Source: Chitinophaga tropicalis
GTDB taxonomy: Bacteria; Bacteroidota; Bacteroidia; Chitinophagales; Chitinophagaceae
DNA: 64,000 nt
Reading direction: 5' to 3'
Assembly: GCF_009758205.1 (NCBI RefSeq)
Contig: NZ_WRXN01000001.1
Span: 1,302,001-1,366,000, forward strand
In this document: piece after piece, positions 46,228 to 53,431 of the stretch
Layout: each line of letters starts with the position of its first letter
How positions within the stretch are numbered: position 1 is the first letter of the stretch
Translations under genes and position numbers: made by a program
Notes under the pieces: model-generated
The model's input: the letters and a program-made list of their open reading frames with translations, nothing else
Database searches by the model: none
What the model was told of the DNA's origin: nothing

Positions 46228-47616
46228 ATGAGAAAGGTAAAAATTGCCGGTTTGCATTACGATGAACTAAAGACCCATTTGTTTCCCGGCGACAATAAAG
46301 AGGCTGTAGCTGTAGCTCTCTGTGGACGCAGTCAACACGAGCAAAATCATACACTAACAGTGATGGAGTTATTGCTGATTCCTTATGACAAATGCGAGGA
46401 ACGGACGTCCGACAGAGTGACCTGGCCCACTGCAATGATTAATGCGTTGGTTGGAAAGGCTCAAAAGGATAATCTGGCTATTTTAAAAATTCACTGCCAC
46501 CCTGGTGGTGGTGATTTTTTTTCAGGCTATGATGATATCGCTGACCATGATTTATTTGAGCATCTGTTTGCCTGGCTACAAACGGATCTGCCTCATGCAA
46601 GCTGTATCATGCTGCCAGACGGCAGATTATTTGGCCGTTTTTTTGGACCTGATCTTAAGCCGCAGCCGATCCAGAAGATTACAGTGGCAGGAGCTGACAT
46701 CCAGGAGTGGTATTACGATCATGGCATGTCTCTAGATGAGCACATGCACCGCCGTAATCTGCAGGCTTTCGGCAAAGGAACCATGGAAAGGCTCAGTCGA
46801 ATGAGGATTGGTGTGGTGGGGTGCTCTGGCACGGGAAGCCCGGTCATTGAACAGTTAAAGCGGCTGGGGGTGGGTGAATTGGTAGTAGTAGACCCCGACT
46901 ACGTGGATGTGCATAACCTGAACCGGATTATTGGCACCACTCGACAGGACGCTTTAAGCCAGGTAAACAAAATTACTGTAGTAGAAAGAGAGGTTGAAAA
47001 GGTAGGCTTCGGAACCCATGTCATTGCTTTTGCCAGGGACATTGTTGACCGTGATGTGGTGAAAGAATTGTCCCAGTGTGATGTGTTGTTTAGCTGTGTA
47101 GACGGGGTGGAGGCACGGCATGTACTCAACCTTATTTCCACCTTCTACCTGGTTCCCTTACTTGACCTGGGGGTCAAACTTGATGCTGATGGAATGGGTA
47201 GCATTGATGGCATTTATGCCTCTGTACACTATATCCAGCCGGGTGGGTCTAGTTTGCTCAGCCGGGGTCAGTACACGCTGGAACAGCTGCGAGCAGCCTC
47301 CATCAAGCGAGCAAGTCCGGAAGAGTATCACCGTAACGAGTACCTGGCTGCGGTAAACGAGGACACCCCTGCGGTCATTTCAGTGAATATAATACCGGCT
47401 GGCTATGCTGTCAACGAGTTGTTGGCTCGTATCCATGCATACCGTTTTGTCGCCAGTCAGGATATTGATACAATTCGCATCCATTTCAATCTGGTCAAGG
47501 TACTGCATGAAAGGCATCCGTCCCCTTGCGCTTTTTTTAGCAAGTATCTGGGCTGGGGTGATCGGGATTTATTGTTAAACCTTTTGGAACTCGGCGATGA
47601 TCAGAACGATGATTAA
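46228..47616 (+). CDS. JAMM deubiquitinase-like/E1-like fusion protein
   Basis: 462 residues from the ATG at 46228, two bases after the upstream stop. The N-terminal part is a JAB/MPN domain with an intact JAMM motif: HCHPGGGDFFSGYDD gives H89, H91, S99 and D102. The C-terminal part (about 190-410) is a ThiF/E1-like adenylyltransferase: GVVGCSGTGSPV nucleotide loop, VVVDPDYVDVHNLNR, and CVDGVEARHVLN. The usual CxxC zinc pair is replaced by SLLS (QPGGSSLLSRGQ). This single chain could both activate and remove ubiquitin-like modifiers. Confidence 0.88.
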   Translation: MRKVKIAGLHYDELKTHLFPGDNKEAVAVALCGRSQHEQNHTLTVMELLLIPYDKCEERTSDRVTWPTAMINALVGKAQKDNLAILKIHCHPGGGDFFSGYDDIADHDLFEHLFAWLQTDLPHASCIMLPDGRLFGRFFGPDLKPQPIQKITVAGADIQEWYYDHGMSLDEHMHRRNLQAFGKGTMERLSRMRIGVVGCSGTGSPVIEQLKRLGVGELVVVDPDYVDVHNLNRIIGTTRQDALSQVNKITVVEREVEKVGFGTHVIAFARDIVDRDVVKELSQCDVLFSCVDGVEARHVLNLISTFYLVPLLDLGVKLDADGMGSIDGIYASVHYIQPGGSSLLSRGQYTLEQLRAASIKRASPEEYHRNEYLAAVNEDTPAVISVNIIPAGYAVNELLARIHAYRFVASQDIDTIRIHFNLVKVLHERHPSPCAFFSKYLGWGDRDLLLNLLELGDDQNDD

Positions 47617-47929
47617 GGCTTGGCGATTCTTTCTTGGAAGGAACGCCCCTCGATACCGATCTCAGTTTGTAGCTGAGCTACCAGAGCGTCTTTCGCCCAA
47701 GATTGTATACCTGCAGACACACATGGAAGTTCCATGGCAAGCGGTGATGATGTGCCCTTGTGGGTGCCGTGAACAAATTCATCTGAACCTGGTAGGTAAA
47801 TATCGGCCATGCTGGTCTTGGAGTGTAGACAAAAAGCGTATCACGCTATCGCCCTCCATATGGAGGACGGCTGGTTGCTGTAGCCATTTTTTTCTAAGAC
47901 GAGGTCAAGTGCAGTGGTGTCATCATTGA
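47609..47929 (+). CDS. DUF6527-like zinc protein of the Bub-like operon
   Basis: 106 residues. ATG at 47609 overlaps the JAMM-E1 stop by 8 bases, so translation is coupled. The sequence has MMCPCGCREQIHLNL (C-P-C-G-C), then ITLSPSIWRTAGCCSHFFL and a final CHH, the cysteine/histidine pattern of DUF6527 proteins that accompany bacterial ubiquitin-like operons. It probably binds zinc and may recruit the substrate. Confidence 0.8.
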   Translation: MIKAWRFFLGRNAPRYRSQFVAELPERLSPKIVYLQTHMEVPWQAVMMCPCGCREQIHLNLVGKYRPCWSWSVDKKRITLSPSIWRTAGCCSHFFLRRGQVQWCHH

Positions 47930-47939
47930 GGACGATTAC

Positions 47940-47966
47940 AACAAAGGGGCTTTATGCCCCTTTGTT
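47940..47966. terminator. Bidirectional terminator between convergent operons
   Basis: An 11-bp stem AACAAAGGGGC / GCCCCTTTGTT with loop TTTAT separates the rightward ubiquitin-like operon from the leftward protease gene, whose stop codon it touches. Confidence 0.7.
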
Positions 47967-49489
47967 TATATTGTTTCTCGTAAAAGCCATTTTCGATACA
48001 ATGAAGCACTTGGTTTGTCGTAATAATCAGAGAGTAGGTCTTCATTGTTTTCAATAAATGTATGCAATTGTGTTTTGAGTACTTCAACAAAGGTCAGAAC
48101 ACGTAATCCGACCATGCCTGTGATGACTCCTGTGGCATCGAAAGTAAAATCCACCAGTCGTTCTTTGCCACCATAACACGTCACCACCCAAATAAATCGG
48201 GGCAATGACTGCGTGATCAAACCCAGAGTAACATCAGCGTCCAGCCTTAGGTTTTTGACTTCTCTTTTGTAATTCTCACTATATTCCAACCGGATGTCCC
48301 ATGACCATCCTTTTTTGGCCTTACTTTTCAGGAATTGCGTAAAAATACCGTGCAGAGCCACCACAATGCATTTAATATCCTCATAGTTAATGCGGATCTT
48401 GGGATATAGGCTTACAATAACATCAGTGGCATAAATAAGGCTAGTAGCACCTTTTATTTCATTCCACGGAGTGACCAATTGGCGTTCATCTTGGAATTTG
48501 ATCCGGGCAAATGGTCCCCACTGGTCATCGTGAGCATAAAGCCGGTCAATGTTATCGGAAGCAAATGCTATTTTGTCTCTACTGGGATTTTCACTAGGAC
48601 CTTGATGGCGGTGCCCCACTAACGTGATGGCATGATATTGCCCCATTACTTGCAAGATCACAATAATGGGGATACCAATGGAGGAGTAGGCACGAACCAG
48701 TTCTTTCAAATATGAATTGGTCGTAATTCCGTGGTTATTTTCATCCATTTCTGTATGCAAGACTTCGCAAACTAACCCGGCCCGTTCGATAGCCTGGCAA
48801 ATTTGCAACACACTTAGTCCTTTGTTAGGGAACAGTCGGCTGCCATCCTGCGACATCTTATCAGCGTCCCGGGTGATCTCGCTGGGTGATTTGAGAGAGG
48901 ATTGAGTATCGTGGAATACTTTGCTTAAAGTAGACCAGATTGCGGTAGTAGCACAGGCTGCAGTTACTTTATCCTGCTCCTGGAAGACCAACGAACGAAT
49001 TACCCTTTTCACACCGAAAACATGCACCGTATAATCCTTGAGGCCCCAATAATTACGTCCGGTAAATCTATCTGAATGAGGGTAGGTCTTTAAAATGGTA
49101 GTGCCTATCACTGTAACGGGAATTGGCTTGACAACGATGTAGCCCAGATAGTTGTCCCAAAATGCATCCTGTTTTTTGGGGTCGTTGCTCAGCAGGATAT
49201 TTCGGAATTGCTTATCCGAAAATTTATTCTTAAACAGGTGTACCCGTTTACAGACTTTTTTATACGGTTCAAAGCATAGTGAATAGTAATCGGCATAGTC
49301 GTGTAGATAGTCTTTGCTGATGTAGTTCTGTTCAATGACGATGGTTTTGGCGTTCACTTCCGTTCGTGGCCGCAGATAATGCATTAGGTATACAAAGTGG
49401 GATTTGCCCTTGATGACCTCTGGGGGAGTGATATCGGTGGATAAGGCTTGGGCAAAATTATCCGCTGAAAATTCGACTACATCAAACAA
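47966..49489 (-). CDS. Papain-like cysteine peptidase (C39-like)
   Basis: 507 residues. A papain-fold pattern is readable: Q170 or Q172 before TAACATTAIWSTLSK with C179, then GQYHAITLVGHR with H286, and AHDDQWGPF with D321/D322. The region between (GLSVLQICQAIERAGL) matches the helical middle of C39-like peptidases. The first 160 residues and the C-terminal 170 are unassigned. It converges on the ubiquitin-like operon and shares an operon with a 64-residue gene, so it could process a modifier, a substrate or the small protein. It has no signal peptide, so it acts in the cytoplasm. Confidence 0.7.
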   Translation of the reverse strand: MFDVVEFSADNFAQALSTDITPPEVIKGKSHFVYLMHYLRPRTEVNAKTIVIEQNYISKDYLHDYADYYSLCFEPYKKVCKRVHLFKNKFSDKQFRNILLSNDPKKQDAFWDNYLGYIVVKPIPVTVIGTTILKTYPHSDRFTGRNYWGLKDYTVHVFGVKRVIRSLVFQEQDKVTAACATTAIWSTLSKVFHDTQSSLKSPSEITRDADKMSQDGSRLFPNKGLSVLQICQAIERAGLVCEVLHTEMDENNHGITTNSYLKELVRAYSSIGIPIIVILQVMGQYHAITLVGHRHQGPSENPSRDKIAFASDNIDRLYAHDDQWGPFARIKFQDERQLVTPWNEIKGATSLIYATDVIVSLYPKIRINYEDIKCIVVALHGIFTQFLKSKAKKGWSWDIRLEYSENYKREVKNLRLDADVTLGLITQSLPRFIWVVTCYGGKERLVDFTFDATGVITGMVGLRVLTFVEVLKTQLHTFIENNEDLLSDYYDKPSASLYRKWLLRETI

Positions 49490-49504
49490 GTGCGTGAGCT
49501 TTAG

Positions 49505-49699
49505 TTATAACTTGACAACCCGCTTTAGGGATTCAGGGTTGCTTTCTTTTTGCTGCATTATTTGTTTTTGCATTTGACGGGCAGTCTCAATTCCTTTTTT
49601 CACATCCGGGTTGTTCTTGTCTACTTTGCCGGTCTGCCAATTGCCACCTTGCTTAAGGAAGGTGGAATGCCCATTTTTACTAGTATAAGTGTTTGTCAT
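49505..49699 (-). CDS. Small hydrophilic protein upstream of the peptidase
   Basis: 64 residues, MTNTYTSKNGHSTFLKQGGN, then a helix TARQMQKQIMQQKESNPESL and a basic end. Highly charged, with one GG pair. Stop codon is 15 bases before the peptidase start, so they are co-transcribed. Could be a peptidase substrate, inhibitor or partner. No family recognised. Confidence 0.55.
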   Translation of the reverse strand: MTNTYTSKNGHSTFLKQGGNWQTGKVDKNNPDVKKGIETARQMQKQIMQQKESNPESLKRVVKL

Positions 49700-49914
49700 G
49701 GAACAATTGAGAACTAATTAAAGGGGCGTAAAATCTAATAAAATAGATACTGTGATGATATTAAAGGTAGGCATTTTATGAAAAAGATCAAAGAATAGTA
49801 ATAAAAAATTGCCCCTATGTATTATTGACGGTTAATGGAGGGGGCGACATTCCCAATAAGGATGGGATTTGATTAAGTCGCTAACGGCAACGTCCGGCTA
49901 TTCATGAAAAACAA

Positions 49915-50304
49915 CTATTTCGGAGAGTGTTTCCCTCGCTTTCGGCGGCTAATCCGCATCATTGGTCCCTTTTTAATTGATTGGTCACTTGGGCAGGAAA
50001 TGACATTATTTTCCTGCGAGTATATCCTATTATCTTTAAGGTAGGTTGCCGCACCTTTTAGCAGACTCTCTGTGGTGGGTTGATCAATCATACCCATAGC
50101 ATGAAGTATTTTGGCCTGATATTGCAGGGCGCCATAGCACGTTTTATTCGTTGTATGACAGATATGACTTGCCTTAAAGGTAGCCAGGTAGAGTTCAATC
50201 TCTGCCTTCCTTTGAGGAGTCAGATCCAATGGTGTTGGCCCAAATATGCAGGATTTACATTGCGCCTTATTGCAATTGTCTGGATGGAGACGGTTCTGAC
50301 TCAT
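49915..50304 (-). CDS. Small cysteine-motif protein adjacent to the integrase
   Basis: 129 residues with CNKAQCKSCIFGPTPLDLTP, a second motif HICHTTNKTCYGAL and a basic C-terminus (RISRRKRGKHSP). The CxxC and CxC-H pattern suggests a metal-binding site. Start is 10 bases after the integrase stop, so it is transcribed with the integrase. A decayed second copy occurs at 43555-43690. I have seen such small proteins in phage and element contexts but cannot name the family. Confidence 0.65.
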   Translation of the reverse strand: MSQNRLHPDNCNKAQCKSCIFGPTPLDLTPQRKAEIELYLATFKASHICHTTNKTCYGALQYQAKILHAMGMIDQPTTESLLKGAATYLKDNRIYSQENNVISCPSDQSIKKGPMMRISRRKRGKHSPK

Positions 50305-50314
50305 ATGACTTACA

Positions 50315-51574
50315 TTATATTACCGCTTCTAAGGTATCGGCTACCTCGTCATCAAAATCAAGGGCTTCTGTATATATCCTTGTCTGCAATTCAGTTTCGT
50401 GGCCTAGCGTTTCCTGGATGAACTTCATATCGACTCGTTTCTTCAGCAGGTGGGACGCAATAGCATGCTTCGCAACCTTAGTAGTAATATGTTTGGGGCA
50501 TTTGATCATTTTTTCCAGGTCGAGTAAATCTTCATTGACGTCCCGAAGGGCACTGATAATTCTTTGTTTTATCTTTTTAGCAGTGTCATGTTTGGAAGTG
50601 ATATACGGTAGTATATAACCGCCATCACTTTGCAGAGGGTAATTTTCAAAATATTTTAAAATGGCCACTGCCTTGGGATGTAATTTAAAATCGTATTTTC
50701 TCCCTGACTTTTGGCGGCGATACTTCAGCCGGTTACCTGCCCAGTTTTCTCCTTTTTTAAGCAATGCAGCATCACAAAACTCCATGCCGCGGGTATAATA
50801 AAGTAGAAGAAATACATATCTTGAACGATTATGCCTGCTCGATATATCAAGTTTTAGGCCCCATAAGGCGTCAATATACTTCTTTTCAATTGTGCGTTTT
50901 CTGGATTCAAATCTTCTGTAAGGCTTAAATTCAATATGAAACTTTGGGTGATGCTTCTCTGGGCAGAGTTTCTTTTTCTGAGCAATATTCCATATCCTGT
51001 AGAAAGTTCGTAGATATACAGAAATGCTACTGTCTTCCGGAACGGTTTTCTTTAAGAACTTCTCATATGCCTGAAAATCCTCCTTAGTAAAAGCCGTAAA
51101 TGCCTTGTCTGTCTTTATCACTTTTTTTAAGGAGTTTCGACATGACACGAACACCGATGCTGTTCCTGGACGGTCCTCTTCGAAGCACTCTTCGATAACC
51201 TGTTGGGTAAATTCATAAAATTTTTTGCGGGAGGCCGGCTTTTCATACTGAGGCTTTGATTTCTCTTTAACCTTCTTCTTTATATCCGCGAGGGTAAGGA
51301 AGTCATCCCCATTCTCTAAAGATTTGCGGATCTCGAATTTCACGTCATCCTTTAAGGAGTTTGTCTTATCGAGGATTGCCTGGTATTGTGGATGGCTATC
51401 AAGTAAGACATCCTTTTCCGAATCCCAATAGGACTGACTAGAGTGGAATCCTGTGGTGAGGTATTTTCGGTCCCCTGCGCAGTAAAGCTGTAGATAAATC
51501 GGGAATGATCCGTTTGCTTCCGGGTCGCTATAGACCCACAACTTGAGGCTAAAAACTACATCTTCAACTCTCAT
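50315..51574 (-). CDS. Tyrosine integrase of the element
   Basis: 419 residues. An N-terminal arm-binding part (1-105), core-binding part (about 115-215) and catalytic part (about 225-419). Visible catalytic residues: R262 in YYTRGMEFC, K289 in RRQKSGR, H391 in LGHETE and the nucleophile Y401 in TRIYTEAL. The place normally held by the second arginine (TxxxxAR-H) reads TTKVAKHA, so it is K369. Lysine at this near-invariant position is unusual, although the sequence reads AAG without ambiguity. The gene is directly next to the tRNA attachment site, with its promoter facing the site, as expected. Confidence 0.93.
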   Translation of the reverse strand: MRVEDVVFSLKLWVYSDPEANGSFPIYLQLYCAGDRKYLTTGFHSSQSYWDSEKDVLLDSHPQYQAILDKTNSLKDDVKFEIRKSLENGDDFLTLADIKKKVKEKSKPQYEKPASRKKFYEFTQQVIEECFEEDRPGTASVFVSCRNSLKKVIKTDKAFTAFTKEDFQAYEKFLKKTVPEDSSISVYLRTFYRIWNIAQKKKLCPEKHHPKFHIEFKPYRRFESRKRTIEKKYIDALWGLKLDISSRHNRSRYVFLLLYYTRGMEFCDAALLKKGENWAGNRLKYRRQKSGRKYDFKLHPKAVAILKYFENYPLQSDGGYILPYITSKHDTAKKIKQRIISALRDVNEDLLDLEKMIKCPKHITTKVAKHAIASHLLKKRVDMKFIQETLGHETELQTRIYTEALDFDDEVADTLEAVI

Positions 51575-51632
51575 ATCACTTTCACTTTATAAGGCGAATA
51601 TAACGGAATTAAGCAGACGAACAGCCCCTAAA

Positions 51633-51694
51633 ACTAACAAATTACTAACAAAATGACATGTTATTCCATGAAACCTAAAAAACTCAAATGAAAC
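51633..51694. repeat. Possible integrase/Xis arm-type direct repeats
   Basis: Between the integrase start and the tRNA junction, ACTAACAAA occurs at 51633 and 51644 (11 bases apart, one helical turn) and ATGAAAC at 51668 and 51688 (20 bases apart). Position and spacing suit arm-type sites. Confidence 0.35.
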
Positions 51695-51767
51695 ATAAGT
51701 AGTTGATAGTCAATTTATATGTAAATTCTGTGAATCAAGATAGATCCTAATATTATGACATTTTTAC

Positions 51768-51812
<45 letters not shown>

Positions 51813-51814
51813 CA

Positions 51815-51848
51815 AAAAAAGGGAACATTGTAAAATGTTCCCTTTTTT
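51815..51848 (+). terminator. Terminator of the tRNA-Ala gene
   Basis: GGGAACATT / AATGTTCCC (51821-51829, 51834-51842) extended by six A-U pairs, ending in TTTTTT. It lies on the chromosomal side right after the tRNA. Confidence 0.9.
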
Positions 51849-51865
51849 ATTTCCTGCAATATATT

Positions 51866-52282
51866 TTATTCATTCCTGAATATTCCCGCAATAGTGCTGG
51901 TCAGCTCACTGGCCATTAAAGGCTTTTTAAGCAACTTCACAACAATAGGATTGGCATGGGTACGGCTTATATCTCCATAATCCAGTGAGGAAGATACCAT
52001 GATGACATGACACTGCGATTTGATCTTCGACGGATAACTGTGGAAGGCTTCAAGAAACTCAAACCCATCCATCTCCGGCATCTGTATATCCAGCAGAATA
52101 ACGGTAGGAGGTATACGGGGAAGAGAAATGTTGGACGACAGGAATTCCAGCGCTTTGTTGGCGTTGTTAAAAGAAAGCACAGTTCTGCTGATCTGTTGAA
52201 TAGAGATAAGTTTCTCATGCAGCATCAGATCAACCTCATTGTCATCTATCAGTATTATTCTTAAATCAGGTATCGAAATCAT
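51866..52282 (-). CDS. Single-domain response regulator
   Basis: 138 residues. Receiver domain only: IILIDDNEVD with the acidic pair, TVILLDIQMPEMDGFE with the phospho-aspartate, HVIMVSSSLD and VKLLKKPL with the conserved lysine. It overlaps the upstream kinase gene by 17 bases. It likely takes phosphate from the neighbouring kinases and relays it or acts by protein contact, because it has no output domain. Confidence 0.92.
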   Translation of the reverse strand: MISIPDLRIILIDDNEVDLMLHEKLISIQQISRTVLSFNNANKALEFLSSNISLPRIPPTVILLDIQMPEMDGFEFLEAFHSYPSKIKSQCHVIMVSSSLDYGDISRTHANPIVVKLLKKPLMASELTSTIAGIFRNE

Positions 52283-53363
52283 TTCTGTTTGGGATGCTTA
52301 TTTCAAATTGGGTACCTTCTCCATACTTTGATTCTACATTGATCGTACCGCCAATTTTATTCAGCGCTTCTTTTACTATGTAAAGCCCAATACCGCTTCC
52401 CGGCTTGTTATTGTTCTTTGAGCGGAAAAACATCTTGAAGATGTTGTTCAGGTGTTCACTAAGAATGCCGATACCGTTGTCAATGATGAACATAGTGGCC
52501 TTATGCGGCTCTACCTTTACCGAAAGTTGTACCATAGGATGCGTTTCATCGGGCTTCTGGTATTTTACAGCATTGGAAATAAGATTATTCAGTATAACAC
52601 TGATACGGAAAGTATCTCCCTTAAAATCTACCGGCTGCTCTACATCCACCTGGAACTTTATAGACGTGTTCTGGTGTTTGAAAGATGAGATACAATCATT
52701 GATCAGGTGATTAAAATCTATTTTCTCATATTCCACATCCAGCCGTGAATTACGGTAATACTCAATGATCTTCTGGATAAAGCCGTCCAGCTTCTGGATA
52801 CAGGTCTCTATCATATTAATGTAACCGTTAGGATCAGTTACAGAATTATCCAGCCTGCTCAGGTTGATAATACCTAATACAGACATAAGCGGAGAACGGA
52901 GATCGTGAGATGTGGAATAAATAAAACGGTTCAGCTCATCGTTGATCTTCTCCAGTTCAATGATCTTTTCCTTGAGTTGCCGGCGGGTGGTATAGATCTC
53001 GTATGCGTTGTTAATGGTCCTTTGCAGCTCATGTTCATCCCATGGCTTTTTGATATACGAATAAATATGCCCTTTGTTGATGGCATCGATGATATCTTCT
53101 ACATCAGTATAGCCGGTAAGCAGGATACGCATGGGGTCCGGCAGGGTGTCCTTTATTTCATTAAAGAATTCCACCCCGGTAGAAACCGGCATTTTCTGGT
53201 CCGCTATGATGATGTGAACATCAATGCTTTTCAACAGCTGTTTGCCCTCCTGGGCGGAATTGGCGGTGTAAATTTCATAACTTCTGCGGAAACTGGCTTT
53301 AAAAGCATTGAGGTTATGAATTTCATCGTCAATATACAAGATTCTGATACGGTTCTCTTTCAT
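52266..53363 (-). CDS. Receiver-histidine kinase protein
   Basis: 365 residues from the ATG at 53363; an in-frame TTG at 53402 would add 13 residues and is less likely. An N-terminal receiver domain (ILYIDDEIHNLNAF, IIIADQKMP, YIKKPWDE) is joined by a coiled helix to a HisKA domain (FIYSTSHDLRSPLMSVLGII) and an ATPase domain (IDNGIGI, GSGIGLYIV). Soluble, so it senses through the receiver, probably from the next kinase. The end overlaps the response regulator gene by 17 bases. Confidence 0.92.
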   Translation of the reverse strand: MKENRIRILYIDDEIHNLNAFKASFRRSYEIYTANSAQEGKQLLKSIDVHIIIADQKMPVSTGVEFFNEIKDTLPDPMRILLTGYTDVEDIIDAINKGHIYSYIKKPWDEHELQRTINNAYEIYTTRRQLKEKIIELEKINDELNRFIYSTSHDLRSPLMSVLGIINLSRLDNSVTDPNGYINMIETCIQKLDGFIQKIIEYYRNSRLDVEYEKIDFNHLINDCISSFKHQNTSIKFQVDVEQPVDFKGDTFRISVILNNLISNAVKYQKPDETHPMVQLSVKVEPHKATMFIIDNGIGILSEHLNNIFKMFFRSKNNNKPGSGIGLYIVKEALNKIGGTINVESKYGEGTQFEISIPNRNDFDT

Positions 53364-53431
53364 CCATTTTCGTTTTGTGCGCAGTACGATGTCTTTTTTC
53401 AAGACAAAATGGATCTACTGCGTGGGTATAT

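Noticed and set aside
53364-53402. TTG start 13 codons upstream for the receiver-kinase gene
   Set aside because: The ATG at 53363 directly precedes the receiver domain and is the better start.
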